64,000 nucleotides of DNA from Aquiflexum sp. TKW24L (GTDB taxonomy: Bacteria > Bacteroidota > Bacteroidia > Cytophagales > Cyclobacteriaceae): the NCBI RefSeq assembly GCF_023502205.1, contig NZ_JAMFLG010000027.1, forward strand, positions 1 to 64,000. The letters are read 5' to 3'. A program made the translations under genes and the position numbers. Of the stretch, positions 17,465 to 28,802 are shown in pieces (position 1 is the stretch's first letter; the number at the start of each line of letters is the position of its first letter). The notes under the pieces were generated by a model, which had not been told where the DNA came from, ran no database searches, and saw only the letters and a program-made list of their open reading frames with translations.

Positions 17465-20400
17465 ATGGAATTCCCAAATGTCTTGAAAGAAAGGCTTAAT
17501 GAACTCGAAGCATATCACCTCATTGAGACCGATGAAATAACGGATTTTGATTCCCTGACCAAAATTGCGGCAGAAATCTGTCAGACCAAAATAGCCTTGG
17601 TGAGTTTTGTGGCGCAGGATAAACAATGGATTAAATCGCACCATGGCATCGATTTGATCGAAACTCCATTAGATACAAGCTTTAGTGTACATGTCATTCA
17701 GGAACCTGATCGCATTTTTATCATAGAGGACACAAGCAAAGATGAGCGGTTTAAAGGAAACCCTTTTGTCACGGCTCATCCCAATATTTCATTTTATGCA
17801 GCAGTTTCCTTGGTATCCCCGAGAGGCATACCATTTGGAGTACTCAGTGTAATGGACGACAAACCAAAAAGACTGAACGAAATCCAAATCCACACTTTGA
17901 ATGTCCTTGCAAATCAGATCATTCAATTATTGGAATTAAGGAGGATGCAATGGGAATCGGAAAAAAAAGACATTGATAACCAAGGCAATCAAAAGGGATA
18001 TCAAGGAGTACAGCATAACCCGCTTCGAAAATCCGAAAAACAAAGGTTGAAGCTAATTGAAAGCGTGATTATGAACACGAAAGATGCGGTTTTGATCACA
18101 GAAGCTGAACCAATGAATATGCCTGGACCCCGGATAATTTTTGTCAATGAGGCCTTTACCAAAATGACGGGTTATGAGGCGGATGAGGTTATTGGAAAAA
18201 CACCCCGGATCCTTCAGGGACCCAAATCCAATTATGCCGAATTGGCCAAACTTGGTGAGGCCATGCGAAAATGGGAACCTTATGAAATCACCACCATCAA
18301 TTATAAAAAGAATGGAGATCCTTTTTGGATAAACTTTACTGTCACACCTGTAGTAGATGAGTGGGGCCACTTTACCCATTGGATTTCAATAGAACGCGAT
18401 GTCACGCTCCAAAAAAACCTGGAACTGGAAAAACAATTATTCAGTGACATCAGCTTATTTTTTAATATAGACAACCAACTGAAAACCTGTTTGGAATTTG
18501 TAGTAAAGAAATTGGCAGAGTTTGGAGGTTTTAGCCTCACCGAAATCTGGCTTCCTGATTTCGACAAAACCAAGCTGAAAATGATGGCAAACTTCGCTTT
18601 GGACCAATCAGGGAAAGATTTTTTTGATTCTAGTTCAGACATCAATGAATTAAATGTGGGAGAAGGACTTCCCGGCAGGGTCTGGCAAAAGGGCAAAATA
18701 GAAATCTATCATGTAAGCTCCGTCTCTGAGTTTTTTGTAAGAAAAGATTCCGCCACAAAATCCGGTATAAATTCATTGATTGGAATTCCACTTTCGCATA
18801 ATAATGAAACCATTGGCACGATAGTTATAGGTGTTAAAAATGCAGATAGTGCGTTTTCTTTTTATTTCGAGTTATTCAAAAACCTGCAAACATTCATTGG
18901 ATCAGAAATCCAAAGGAAACGGTTGGAGAATGAGTTAAACCAGATTTTTTCCTCAGCCCCTGACATTATTTGCTTGGTGGATTTTGAAGGCCGTTTCCGA
19001 AAAATGAATATGGCAGGCTGTGCACTGCTTGGATATACGGAATCAGAAATTTACAATATCGCCTATCAAAACCTGGTGCATGAGGAAGACCGAAATATAA
19101 CTTCTGAAATAGTCCGAAAACTTAGAGAGGGGGAAAATGTCCGCAATTTTGAAAACAGGTACCTAACCAAATCTGGAGACATCATATGGCTGTCTTGGAC
19201 ATGTAATTCTGCCTTCGATGAGGGGTTGATATACGGGGTTGCCAAAGATGTCACCAAGTTGAAAAAGCTGCAAATGCTGCTGGATGATTCATCAAAATTG
19301 GCAAAAGTAGGAAGTTGGGAAATTGATGTTGCCAGAAATACCGTCTACTGGTCCGATACAACCAAAGAAATACGTGAGGTCGAGCCGGATTTTTCTCCCA
19401 CACTTTCTAAAGGAATGTCGGGATTCGTGGAGGGTCATGACCAGGACACGATACGACAGAGAGTGAGGGATTGTATCCAGAATGGCATCCCGTGGGACGA
19501 GGAATTGCAGATCATTACCCATAAAGGAAATCTTAAATGGGTCAGAACCATCGGAAGACCGGTTTTCGAAAACAGAAAATGCGTACGGGTTTTTGGCAGT
19601 TTTCAGGATATCCACCAATTGAAAGTGGCTGAAATGAACCTGAAAGCGAGTTTAAACTCCCTCGAAAATTACAAACTTGCCCTTGATCAATCTGCCATTA
19701 TTGCCTTCACCGATGCCTTTGGAGTGATCATATCTGTCAATGATAACTTTTGTAAAATCTCAAAATACAGCAAAGAGGAAATAATAGGGCAGACACATCG
19801 ATTCATCAATTCAGATTTCCATCCAAAAGAATTTTTCAAAGACCTATGGGACACCATCTCATCAGGTAAAGTCTGGCGAGGAGAGATTCGAAACAGGGCA
19901 AAAGACCATACATATTATTGGGTAGATACCACGATTGTTCCATTTATAGGAGAGGACAACAAACCTTACCAATATCTTGCCATCCGGTTTGACATTACTC
20001 CTAGGAAAATTACTGCCGAACAGATTCGGCTTTCCAATGAAAGATTTGAAAAAGTTTCAGAAGCAACCAATGATGCCATATGGGACTGGGATCTCGAAAG
20101 TGGTGATTTCTACCAAGGCAAAGGATTTGAAAAACTGTTCGGATATAAAGTGGGCAAAGTCCTTCGTGCTGTGGATATTTTTCAGGACAAATCCCATCCG
20201 GACGATATTGAAGGGATTCTTTCTAGCCTCAATGCAGCCATTGAAGATTCCAAAATCAAAAACTGGACCCATGAATACCGTATCATTAATGAAAAAACGG
20301 GAATCAGATCCGTAATTGCCAAGGGAATGATCATCCGTAACTTGGACGGGAAGGCCATAAGAATGGTAGGTGCAATCACCGATATTACCCACCAAAAAGA

Positions 20401-21136
20401 ACATGAAGAATCTCTCAAAAATTTGAATAATGAGCTCGAAAGCAAAGCCAAGAAATTGGAATTCTCAAATTCTGAACTTGAGCAGTTTGCATTTATTGCC
20501 TCTCATGATTTGCAGGAACCCTTGAGGATGGTGACGAGTTTCATGTCACAACTTGAAAGGAAGTATGGTAATCAGCTAGATGAGAAAGCCCATACTTACA
20601 TTGGATTTGCCAAAGATGGAGCAACAAGGATGAAAGGCATTATCCGTGATTTGCTTGATTACTCAAGAGCTGGAAAAGTTGAAACTGAAAAGGAAAAAAT
20701 TGATTTAAACTTATCACTTAAGGATTATGTTCTTCTTAGAAAAAAACTTTTAGCTGATAATGGGGGCTCAATATTGTTTCAGTCACTTCCTTTGGTAGAA
20801 GCCTATAAGGCCCCATTAGAACAAACAATTTATAATTTATTAGACAATGCCCTGAAATATTCCAAACCAAGTACTTCTCCTGTCGTGCGAATTAATGTGA
20901 AAGATGAAGGCAACTATTGGCTATTTTCTATCCAAGACAATGGATTGGGAATAAGTGAGGAATACTTTGATCAAATATTTGTTATTTTTCAAAGATTGCA
21001 CAACAGAGACGAATATAGCGGTACCGGCATGGGTCTGGCAATAGTAAAGAAAAACGTGGAAAGCTGGAATGGAAAAATATGGCTGGATTCGATCAAAGGG
21101 ACGGGAACCACTTTCTTTTTTACTTTGCCGAAATAA
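17465..21136 (+). CDS. Multi-PAS/GAF sensor histidine kinase
   Basis: This 1223-residue kinase has no transmembrane segment, so it is probably a cytoplasmic sensor. Order: GAF (about 20-160), PAS with PAC (about 195-320, NEAFTKMTGYEADEVIGKTP), a second GAF (about 325-480), then four more PAS units (about 490-605, 610-725, 740-860 and 865-990), a coiled linker, HisKA with H1014 in IASHDLQEPLRM, and HATPase_c with N-box YNLLDNALKYS, G1 DNGLGIS and G2 GTGMGLAIV. The first PAS resembles LOV domains but lacks the flavin cysteine. The response regulator gene follows 32 bases downstream. A TAAATTTG -7-like box sits at 17437-17444. Confidence 0.93.
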   Translation: MEFPNVLKERLNELEAYHLIETDEITDFDSLTKIAAEICQTKIALVSFVAQDKQWIKSHHGIDLIETPLDTSFSVHVIQEPDRIFIIEDTSKDERFKGNPFVTAHPNISFYAAVSLVSPRGIPFGVLSVMDDKPKRLNEIQIHTLNVLANQIIQLLELRRMQWESEKKDIDNQGNQKGYQGVQHNPLRKSEKQRLKLIESVIMNTKDAVLITEAEPMNMPGPRIIFVNEAFTKMTGYEADEVIGKTPRILQGPKSNYAELAKLGEAMRKWEPYEITTINYKKNGDPFWINFTVTPVVDEWGHFTHWISIERDVTLQKNLELEKQLFSDISLFFNIDNQLKTCLEFVVKKLAEFGGFSLTEIWLPDFDKTKLKMMANFALDQSGKDFFDSSSDINELNVGEGLPGRVWQKGKIEIYHVSSVSEFFVRKDSATKSGINSLIGIPLSHNNETIGTIVIGVKNADSAFSFYFELFKNLQTFIGSEIQRKRLENELNQIFSSAPDIICLVDFEGRFRKMNMAGCALLGYTESEIYNIAYQNLVHEEDRNITSEIVRKLREGENVRNFENRYLTKSGDIIWLSWTCNSAFDEGLIYGVAKDVTKLKKLQMLLDDSSKLAKVGSWEIDVARNTVYWSDTTKEIREVEPDFSPTLSKGMSGFVEGHDQDTIRQRVRDCIQNGIPWDEELQIITHKGNLKWVRTIGRPVFENRKCVRVFGSFQDIHQLKVAEMNLKASLNSLENYKLALDQSAIIAFTDAFGVIISVNDNFCKISKYSKEEIIGQTHRFINSDFHPKEFFKDLWDTISSGKVWRGEIRNRAKDHTYYWVDTTIVPFIGEDNKPYQYLAIRFDITPRKITAEQIRLSNERFEKVSEATNDAIWDWDLESGDFYQGKGFEKLFGYKVGKVLRAVDIFQDKSHPDDIEGILSSLNAAIEDSKIKNWTHEYRIINEKTGIRSVIAKGMIIRNLDGKAIRMVGAITDITHQKEHEESLKNLNNELESKAKKLEFSNSELEQFAFIASHDLQEPLRMVTSFMSQLERKYGNQLDEKAHTYIGFAKDGATRMKGIIRDLLDYSRAGKVETEKEKIDLNLSLKDYVLLRKKLLADNGGSILFQSLPLVEAYKAPLEQTIYNLLDNALKYSKPSTSPVVRINVKDEGNYWLFSIQDNGLGISEEYFDQIFVIFQRLHNRDEYSGTGMGLAIVKKNVESWNGKIWLDSIKGTGTTFFFTLPK

Positions 21137-21168
21137 AATTATTTGTCTTCTTAAAAATTAAATCTCGC

Positions 21169-21594
21169 ATGAAAAAAATACACGTTTTATTAGTAGAAGA
21201 TAATGAAGGCGACATACTCTTGACCACGGAAGCCTTTGAAGAAAGTGCTATTCCTACCAAACTGAGTATAGTCAAAAACGGAGAGGAGGCAATAGATTTT
21301 TTATTCAAAAGAGGAAGATATAAAGATGTAGAAAGGCCTGACCTGGTTTTGTTAGATATCAACTTACCCATCAAAAACGGCCATCAGGTTTTGATGGAAG
21401 TCAAATCCAACGATGATACCAGAAATATCCCCATTATCGTGCTGACCACCTCTGATGCGCAGCAGGACATCAACAAGGCCTATTTCAATTATGCCAACAG
21501 CTATATCACCAAGCCGCTGGACATAAAAGAATTTGTGGTTGCAATCCAACAAATAGAAGGATTTTGGCTAGAGCTTGCCAAGCTTTCTAAATAA
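21169..21594 (+). CDS. Single-domain response regulator
   Basis: The 141-residue receiver domain has no output domain. The acidic pocket is VEDNEGD, the phosphoacceptor is D63 in LLDINLP, the switch Thr lies in VLTTSDAQQ and the conserved Lys in YITKPLD. It resembles Rcp1-type regulators that pair with large PAS/GAF kinases. The ATG at 21169 (MKKIHVLLVEDNEGD) is the obvious start; a longer reading frame from 21079 overlaps the kinase gene and is not family-like. It is almost certainly co-transcribed with the kinase and probably acts by protein-protein contact or in a phosphorelay. Confidence 0.93.
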   Translation: MKKIHVLLVEDNEGDILLTTEAFEESAIPTKLSIVKNGEEAIDFLFKRGRYKDVERPDLVLLDINLPIKNGHQVLMEVKSNDDTRNIPIIVLTTSDAQQDINKAYFNYANSYITKPLDIKEFVVAIQQIEGFWLELAKLSK

Positions 21595-21839
21595 AACCAA
21601 AACTATTTGAAGGTGGCTACCTTTCCGATTTTGAAATAAATTTCGATTGCACTTTTGATTTTAATCAGAATGTAAATATTTGGCAAACAAGTTTTTGAAA
21701 TCTGGATAAAAAATACAGGATCTCTATTTTTTCACGAAAATTTTATATCTGAAGCAGCATATTTTATAAAATATATCATCATAATTTTTATTTTTATAAT
21801 TAATAATTTTTATCAATTCACCATTTTAAAAAACATTCT

Positions 21840-22670
21840 ATGGAAGAGATTACCACGTATACGAAAGAGATAACAACTATCACTTCGCGGTTTATGGATT
21901 GGGTTTATGTGTTCGGCCCAAAATTGATTGGTGCACTGATTGTTTTTATAATCGGACTCTATGTTGTTAACTTCATTACAAACCTGATTTCCAAAGCACT
22001 CAATAAAAGGGGAATTGATGTCTCCTTGCAGACATTTTTGGGAAGCCTGGTAAGCGGAGGTCTGAAAGTCCTTTTGCTGATTTCGGTAGCTGGAATGCTG
22101 GGGATTCAGACCACTTCGTTTATTGCAGTTGTGGGTGCTTTAGGTTTAGCAGTTGGATTGGCACTTCAGGGTTCACTAGCTAATTTTGCAGGAGGTGTTT
22201 TACTGTTAGTTTTTAAACCTTTCAAGGTTGGAGACCTCATCGAATCCAACGGACAGACAGGAGTTGTCACCGAAGTCCAAATTTTCAATACCATTTTGTT
22301 GACCCCGGAAAACAAAACTGTCATTTTGGCCAATGGAGCAGTTTCTAACAGCACAATCGTCAACTATTCCCGCCATGGAAATCTTCGGGTAGATATCAGC
22401 ATGGCGGTAGCCCCGGACAGTGATGTGGCCAAAGCCAAAAGCGTCGCTTTGGAAGTACTTAACAAGCATGAATTTATATTGGAAAATCCTGCTCCAACAG
22501 TGAATGTCCTCAAAGTAGGAGATGGAATGGTCACACTTGCGATACGCCCATATGCATCCCCTGCGCATTATTGGGATGTTTTCTTTTCTGTTCAGGAGCA
22601 AATACGATCCGCTTTCAGTGACAATGAAATAGCAGGACCAACTCCAACAAGGGTAATCATCACCAAATAG
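21840..22670 (+). CDS. mscS: Small-conductance mechanosensitive channel (MscS family)
   Basis: The 276-residue protein is the size of E. coli MscS. It has three N-terminal transmembrane helices; the pore-lining TM3 reads VGALGLAVGLALQGSLANF and runs into LVFKPFKVGD, the start of the cytoplasmic beta domain. VILANGAVSNSTIVNYSR and the alpha/beta C-terminus follow. It opens under membrane tension to relieve hypo-osmotic shock. The upstream 246 bases are AT-rich and hold no gene. Confidence 0.95.
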   Translation: MEEITTYTKEITTITSRFMDWVYVFGPKLIGALIVFIIGLYVVNFITNLISKALNKRGIDVSLQTFLGSLVSGGLKVLLLISVAGMLGIQTTSFIAVVGALGLAVGLALQGSLANFAGGVLLLVFKPFKVGDLIESNGQTGVVTEVQIFNTILLTPENKTVILANGAVSNSTIVNYSRHGNLRVDISMAVAPDSDVAKAKSVALEVLNKHEFILENPAPTVNVLKVGDGMVTLAIRPYASPAHYWDVFFSVQEQIRSAFSDNEIAGPTPTRVIITK

Positions 22671-22783
22671 AATAAAAAGTTTAAACAGCTAATTTTCGAG
22701 GGTTTAGTTGGTATCTATAATTTAGTGAGGCTTTTTTAAAATTACAAAAAACTACCATCGTGTAAAAAATTGCAAATAAATAC

Positions 22784-22811
22784 TTTGAAATGGTAAAAAA
22801 CTGTAAGTTTG
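22784..22811 (+). promoter_or_regulatory. Possible promoter of the small lipoprotein gene
   Basis: TTTG at 22784-22787 and TAAGTTTG at 22804-22811 match the Bacteroidota promoter boxes, but the 16-base spacer is shorter than the usual 19-21. The gene starts 57 bases downstream. Confidence 0.35.
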
Positions 22812-22867
22812 TTTTGGCTTTTAATTAAAGAGTCTAAAAAAATCACCAACAACAAATAAATAAGACT

Positions 22868-23077
22868 ATGACCTTATTAAAAAAATTGAGATCAAGTACC
22901 CTAATGGCAATGGCTCTTGCATTCCTGTTTGTAGCTTCAGTAAGTTCTTGCGGAGGTAAAAAAGAAGGAGAAGAATCAACCGACAAAGTAGAAAGTGCTG
23001 AGCATCCTGCTGAAGGTGCAGAACATCCAACAGACTCATCTTCTGAGCATCCTGCAGATACTACTTCAACAAATTAA
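22868..23077 (+). CDS. Small lipoprotein with EHPA repeats
   Basis: The 69-residue precursor has a hydrophobic signal and a lipobox VSSC with lipidated C28, leaving a mature peptide of about 41 residues. The mature part is acidic and low in complexity, with three EHP units (AEHPAEGAEHPTDSSSEHPA). The histidines in acidic surroundings could bind divalent metal, which is inference. It is monocistronic: a promoter-like sequence lies upstream and a very strong terminator at 23107-23160. I do not recognise a family. Confidence 0.75.
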   Translation: MTLLKKLRSSTLMAMALAFLFVASVSSCGGKKEGEESTDKVESAEHPAEGAEHPTDSSSEHPADTTSTN

Positions 23078-23106
23078 TTTCATTCAAGTTTTTTATTTTT
23101 TTCCTG

Positions 23107-23160
23107 AAAAGTGTTTGAAAACCGGGTTTCGAGATCCGGATTTTCAAACACTTTTTTTTT
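23107..23160 (+). terminator. Strong intrinsic terminator after the small lipoprotein gene
   Basis: AAAAGTGTTTGAAAA (from 23107) pairs perfectly with TTTTCAAACACTTTT, with an inner CCGG/CCGG pairing across a ten-base loop, and nine or more T follow. Confidence 0.9.
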
Positions 23161-23265
23161 GGAGACACCCTAATCTGGGCAGTCTGCAAAAGCTCATCAT
23201 CTTTTTTCTCCCACAGATTTCGCAGAATAACGCAGAAAAAATTTTTCAGATCATATTTTTATTTA

Positions 23266-24609
23266 CTACTCTGATTTTCTGTTGAAAGAAAATATGGTTT
23301 CAGGAAAAGCAGGCTCGCCATTTATTTCCATGATCGGATAGGCCATAAAGTTGATCGGACCTCCGGATGGACCCGGGCTTACTTTGAGGTCACGGCCCTG
23401 ACTGAATTCAATCCTGTTGGCAGGATGTCTTCCAAAATAATATGTCGCAAGGGCAGTATACTTGTTCCCCTCGCTGATATCGACAGGCCACCACTTTCCC
23501 TCTGCATAGAATTCAGCCCAACAATGGTATCCATCAATACCGCCCTCGTCCCTGTCTGAAGGAATAGAAGCACCGATGGAAAACCTCGCTGGAATATCAA
23601 TAGACCTCGCCAAAGAAATGAAAAACGAATGGAACTCGGTACAATTTCCAGTCTTAGAATCACAGGCATAATTGGAATCCCCACGGCCATATTTCCCAAA
23701 CTTCATATACCGCATATTGTCAATTATATAATCATACAATGCTCTGGCCTGGACGAGTTTGTTGTCATTTTCCTTTCCTTTGATGGCTTCTTTGGCGATT
23801 TCTTCAAATCTTCCCCCGATGGGCATCAGCAGATTGGGCTGAAGGTATTTCTCATCAATCGGTCCCACAGCATCGTAAGGGCCTTTTTCTTTCCGTGAAA
23901 CTTGATAGGTAATGTCAATTTCTTTTCCGCTGTCCTCAGGTCCTAGCTCAAGAAAGAGGATTGTATTGTCAAAGTCCTTTTCCGTAAGTATCTGATGTTT
24001 ACCCTGAAGGGCCATCTTGGTCACTTTCACAGTTTGGAAGCTATCGCTTTTTGCAACTGGAATCCACATTTTGGCTGGACCGGTGATCTCGGGAAGTTTG
24101 GAATAATAATGGAAATCAAATTTATCCTGCTCTTCCACCACACCAAGCAAATCCGTGGAGGCGGTTTCGACTGGGACGCGGCGCCAGGTTTTATCTACGA
24201 CTTGTTTCCACGTATAGAAAGGTTTACCATTCAGCTTATGCAGGGAAGTCTCCGTTACCTTCATGTTTCCGGGTTCTCCCTCCATAAAAAAATCCACGTC
24301 ATACACGTCACCTTTTTCATCAGCCAAGTCCACACAAGCAAAATGCTTCTTTGGACCCAGATTGGAAAGGTATTCTGTGTGGACACGTACCAACTTCAAA
24401 CGGAAATTTCCCCTTTCGTCATTGACATGAAAATACCCGTCACTTGTCGCTGTCTCGGCGGCTATGTAAGCTTTGATGCCTGCTTCGATCTCAGCAATGG
24501 AGACTTTTTTAGGCTTTTCTTCTGTATTTTCTTCCTTTGTTTCTCTTCCGGATTGGCAGGAAACAGCCAAAAGAAGTATTCCTAATATAATTGTAAGTCT
24601 GTATCTCAT
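23266..24609 (-). CDS. Transglutaminase-domain lipoprotein
   Basis: The 447-residue protein has a lipoprotein signal ending in LAVSC (C18). The C-terminal third is a transglutaminase-like/papain-fold domain with the complete triad: C323 in GNCTEFHSFF, H362 in YHCWAEF and D377 in WWPVDISEG. The N-terminal part is beta-rich, as in other secreted bacterial transglutaminase-core proteins, which are mostly uncharacterised peptidases or amidases. It probably faces the periplasm or cell surface. It is transcribed convergently with the small lipoprotein gene and divergently from the polysaccharide deacetylase. Confidence 0.85.
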   Translation of the reverse strand: MRYRLTIILGILLLAVSCQSGRETKEENTEEKPKKVSIAEIEAGIKAYIAAETATSDGYFHVNDERGNFRLKLVRVHTEYLSNLGPKKHFACVDLADEKGDVYDVDFFMEGEPGNMKVTETSLHKLNGKPFYTWKQVVDKTWRRVPVETASTDLLGVVEEQDKFDFHYYSKLPEITGPAKMWIPVAKSDSFQTVKVTKMALQGKHQILTEKDFDNTILFLELGPEDSGKEIDITYQVSRKEKGPYDAVGPIDEKYLQPNLLMPIGGRFEEIAKEAIKGKENDNKLVQARALYDYIIDNMRYMKFGKYGRGDSNYACDSKTGNCTEFHSFFISLARSIDIPARFSIGASIPSDRDEGGIDGYHCWAEFYAEGKWWPVDISEGNKYTALATYYFGRHPANRIEFSQGRDLKVSPGPSGGPINFMAYPIMEINGEPAFPETIFSFNRKSE

Positions 24610-24800
24610 TTATAGGTTGAAATGGGTTGATTTATATATCTAGTCTTTTGCGGAAAAATAAGATTTCCCATATTCTCCAAATATACAATTATCTAAAGAA
24701 GGAAATTTCGGAAAAATCACAGCAACAAAATAAGGAGATTAACAGATTCTATTTAATTTGAACATTGATATTCATTATTTTGATCAAAAATATTTTCATA

Positions 24801-25748
24801 ATGGCCAACGCAATCCACTTTCTTTTTCTTTTGATTACCCTAAACTTGGTTAGGGATTTGGATTCCAGACCTTCCAATGGAAAATCTTACGATTCGAGAC
24901 CCAAAGTCTCGTTCACTTTTGATGATGGATCGACCCGGGATATGCCTAATTATACTTTGGAAGAGTGGAATGAAATGATTCTTACCAACCTAAGAAAACA
25001 TCAAGCTAAAGCGGTCTTCTTTGCTAATGTAGGACCATTACAAAATGAAAAAGGGAAATATGTTCTTTCTTCTTGGGACAAGGCAGGACACAAAATCGCC
25101 AACCATACTTATACGCATCCGAGATTCAGTGACCCAAAAACAACATTGGAAATGTTCAAAACGGAATTGCTTCGCAACGATTCTGTCATCCGTTCTTACC
25201 CAAACTTCTACCAATACTTCAGATTTCCTTACCTCAAGGAAGGCGAAACCAAGGAGAAAGTGGAAGGCTTCAGGGCTTTTCTGAAAGAAAAAGGCTACAA
25301 AAACGGCCATGTCACCATTGATGCCTCAGACTGGTATATCGCAAGCCGCCTTGTCGAAAGACTCAAGGAAAACCCACAGACTGATGTCAGCGCGTTCCGG
25401 GATTTTTACATCGAACACATGTTTGACAGGGCAGTGTTTTATGATGGATTGGCTGATCAATTGACAGGAAGGAAAATCAACCACACGATTCTCTTGCACC
25501 ATAACCTGGCATCGGCGTTGTTTCTGGATGACCTGATCGCACATTTCAAGGACAAAGGATGGGAAATAATTGATGCAGAAGAGGCCTTCAAAGACCCGAT
25601 TTTCAATGAAGTACCCATGGTGGTTCCTGCCGGGGAAAGTCTGATTTGGGCCCTCGCCAAGCAAAGCGGAAAGTATGACAAAGACCTCCGCTACCCTGCA
25701 GAAAACGGAGATTACCTCAAAGCAAAAATGGATAGCCTCGGACTTTGA
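24801..25748 (+). CDS. Polysaccharide deacetylase (NodB-like, CE4)
   Basis: From the ATG at 24801 the protein is 315 residues, starting with a hydrophobic segment (MANAIHFLFLLITLNL) that can be a signal peptide; an upstream ATG at 24765 would add a further hydrophobic stretch. CE4 motifs are visible: motif 1 SFTFDDGS with D41 and D42, motif 2 NHTYTHP with zinc ligands H102 and H106, then FRFPYL and a late ILLHHN His. It should remove N- or O-acetyl groups from an extracytoplasmic polysaccharide such as peptidoglycan or chitin-like oligomers. The substrate is not evident. Confidence 0.88.
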   Translation: MANAIHFLFLLITLNLVRDLDSRPSNGKSYDSRPKVSFTFDDGSTRDMPNYTLEEWNEMILTNLRKHQAKAVFFANVGPLQNEKGKYVLSSWDKAGHKIANHTYTHPRFSDPKTTLEMFKTELLRNDSVIRSYPNFYQYFRFPYLKEGETKEKVEGFRAFLKEKGYKNGHVTIDASDWYIASRLVERLKENPQTDVSAFRDFYIEHMFDRAVFYDGLADQLTGRKINHTILLHHNLASALFLDDLIAHFKDKGWEIIDAEEAFKDPIFNEVPMVVPAGESLIWALAKQSGKYDKDLRYPAENGDYLKAKMDSLGL

Positions 25749-25765
25749 TCAAAATATAATTTCAC

Positions 25766-25795
25766 AAAAAAAAGCGGTAGGTAAAACCCACCGCT
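25766..25795 (-). terminator. Intrinsic terminator of guaB
   Basis: Read on the minus strand, AGCGGTGGG pairs with CCTACCGCT (one mismatch) over a short loop and is followed by eight T. It lies between the convergent deacetylase gene and guaB. Confidence 0.8.
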
Positions 25796-25818
25796 CCATA
25801 TGCTTCTTTTGGAATTGA

Positions 25819-27318
<1,500 letters not shown>

Positions 27319-27330
27319 CTATTTGCCCGT

Positions 27331-27362
27331 CAAAGATAAGAACATTTTCAGTTGTCGGTCAA
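27331..27362 (-). promoter_or_regulatory. Bacteroidota-type promoter of guaB
   Basis: On the minus strand TTGA (27362-27359) is followed after 20 bases by TATCTTTG (27338-27331), a perfect TAnnTTTG -7 box. The start codon lies 33 bases downstream of the box. Confidence 0.6.
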
Positions 27363-27737
27363 TTCGGTTTAAAAATAAATTGAAAAGAGACATTAGATGC
27401 AAGACACAAGATTCAAGACTTGGATCACCTTAGCTTCCATGGCAAGGAAGTGACATGGTAAATTGAAATCCTAAAGCCTGTCTGAAGAAAAGCCAGGCTT
27501 CCAATCGGAAAAGCATAAAGCTGTTCCATACTTCTGTACTCAATTAAACAGAACCATACTTAGGGACAGGTACTCGGAACTTTACGAAGGACAGAAATAC
27601 GGCTTAATGAAACATCAATTAACAACCAGGTCATTCCTTTTCTGAATGTTTTTTTGGTAGCTAAACCTTGTTTTTTCAAAATTTCCTCTAAATTTAACTC
27701 AGTTTTTAAATATCCTCCACGTCTAATATAAGACTAT
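27363..27737. other. Gene-free stretch between guaB and the glycan cluster
   Basis: No reading frame with coding character and no RNA gene was recognised. It contains low-complexity text (AGATGCAAGACACAAGATTC) of a kind common in Bacteroidota intergenic DNA. The promoter of the following epimerase gene is presumably near its 3' end but no convincing box was found. Confidence 0.4.
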
Positions 27738-28802
27738 ATGAAGATTATCCTCGTCACAGGGGCTGCTGGACTGGTCGGTTCGGAAGCAGTGCGTTTTTTT
27801 TGTAATTTGGGATACACTGTTGCAGGCATCGACAACGATATGCGCCGCGTCTTTTTTGGGGACGAAGCTTCTACAGACTGGAACAGGCGTCAATTGGCCG
27901 AACAGTTTGGAAGCACCTATATCCACTACAGTGTGGATATCCGGGATCAGAAAGGTGTTGACAACATCTTCAGGGAATATGGAAAGGATATTGACCTCAT
28001 CATCCACGCCGCTGCACAGCCTTCTCACGACTGGGCCGTAAAAGATCCCCATACCGATTTCTCGGTCAATGCCAACGGTACTCTTAACCTGTTGGAAGCC
28101 ACACGGCAATTTGCTCCTGATAGTACTTTCATTTTCTGTTCCACTAATAAAGTATATGGAGATACACCCAACAGGCTACCTTTGGTAGAACAGGACCTGC
28201 GTTGGGAAATAGACGCATTCCATCCTTTTGCCCAAGGGATTGACGAAACCATGAGTATCGATCAGACCAAGCATTCGCTGTTCGGCGCATCCAAGGTCGC
28301 CGCAGATATATTGGTGCAAGAATACGGCAGGTATTTCTCCATGAAAACGGCCTGCTTCAGGGGTGGGTGCCTTACAGGTCCTAGCCATTCGGGAACCCAA
28401 CTGCATGGCTTCCTATCCTACCTGATGAAATGTGCAATGACCAAAAAACCTTATACCATATTTGGTTATAAAGGCAAACAGGTCCGGGACAATATACACA
28501 GCTATGATCTGATCAATGCTTTTTATCATTTTTACCAGAATCCCAAGATTGCTGAAGTTTATAATATCGGCGGCGGCAGATTCAGCAACTGCTCGATGAT
28601 AGAAGCCATCCAAATCTGCGAATCCATTAGCGGTAACAAACTGGAATATACCTATGCAGAAGACAACCGGATTGGGGACCACATTTGGTGGATCAGCCAA
28701 ATCGGGAAGTTTGAGGACCATTATCCGGAATGGAAGCTGACCTATGACGTGCCCGGTATTTTGCAGGAAATTTTCCGAAATAATACCATTAGATGGGCAT
28801 AA
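27738..28802 (+). CDS. NAD-dependent nucleotide-sugar epimerase, CDP-tyvelose 2-epimerase-like
   Basis: The 354-residue extended SDR starts with [13 protein letters not shown] and closely resembles CDP-paratose/CDP-tyvelose 2-epimerases: STNKVYGD (136-142), VQEYGRYF and the long diagnostic [21 protein letters not shown] segment. At the YxxxK position the sequence is LFGASK, so the usual Tyr is F182 while K186 is kept. From memory, related sequences share this Phe, so it may mark a subfamily rather than a dead enzyme. It heads a three-gene glycan cluster, coupled to the next gene by a TAATG stop-start overlap if the second ATG is used. Confidence 0.85.
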   Translation: MKIILVTGAAGLVGSEAVRFFCNLGYTVAGIDNDMRRVFFGDEASTDWNRRQLAEQFGSTYIHYSVDIRDQKGVDNIFREYGKDIDLIIHAAAQPSHDWAVKDPHTDFSVNANGTLNLLEATRQFAPDSTFIFCSTNKVYGDTPNRLPLVEQDLRWEIDAFHPFAQGIDETMSIDQTKHSLFGASKVAADILVQEYGRYFSMKTACFRGGCLTGPSHSGTQLHGFLSYLMKCAMTKKPYTIFGYKGKQVRDNIHSYDLINAFYHFYQNPKIAEVYNIGGGRFSNCSMIEAIQICESISGNKLEYTYAEDNRIGDHIWWISQIGKFEDHYPEWKLTYDVPGILQEIFRNNTIRWA

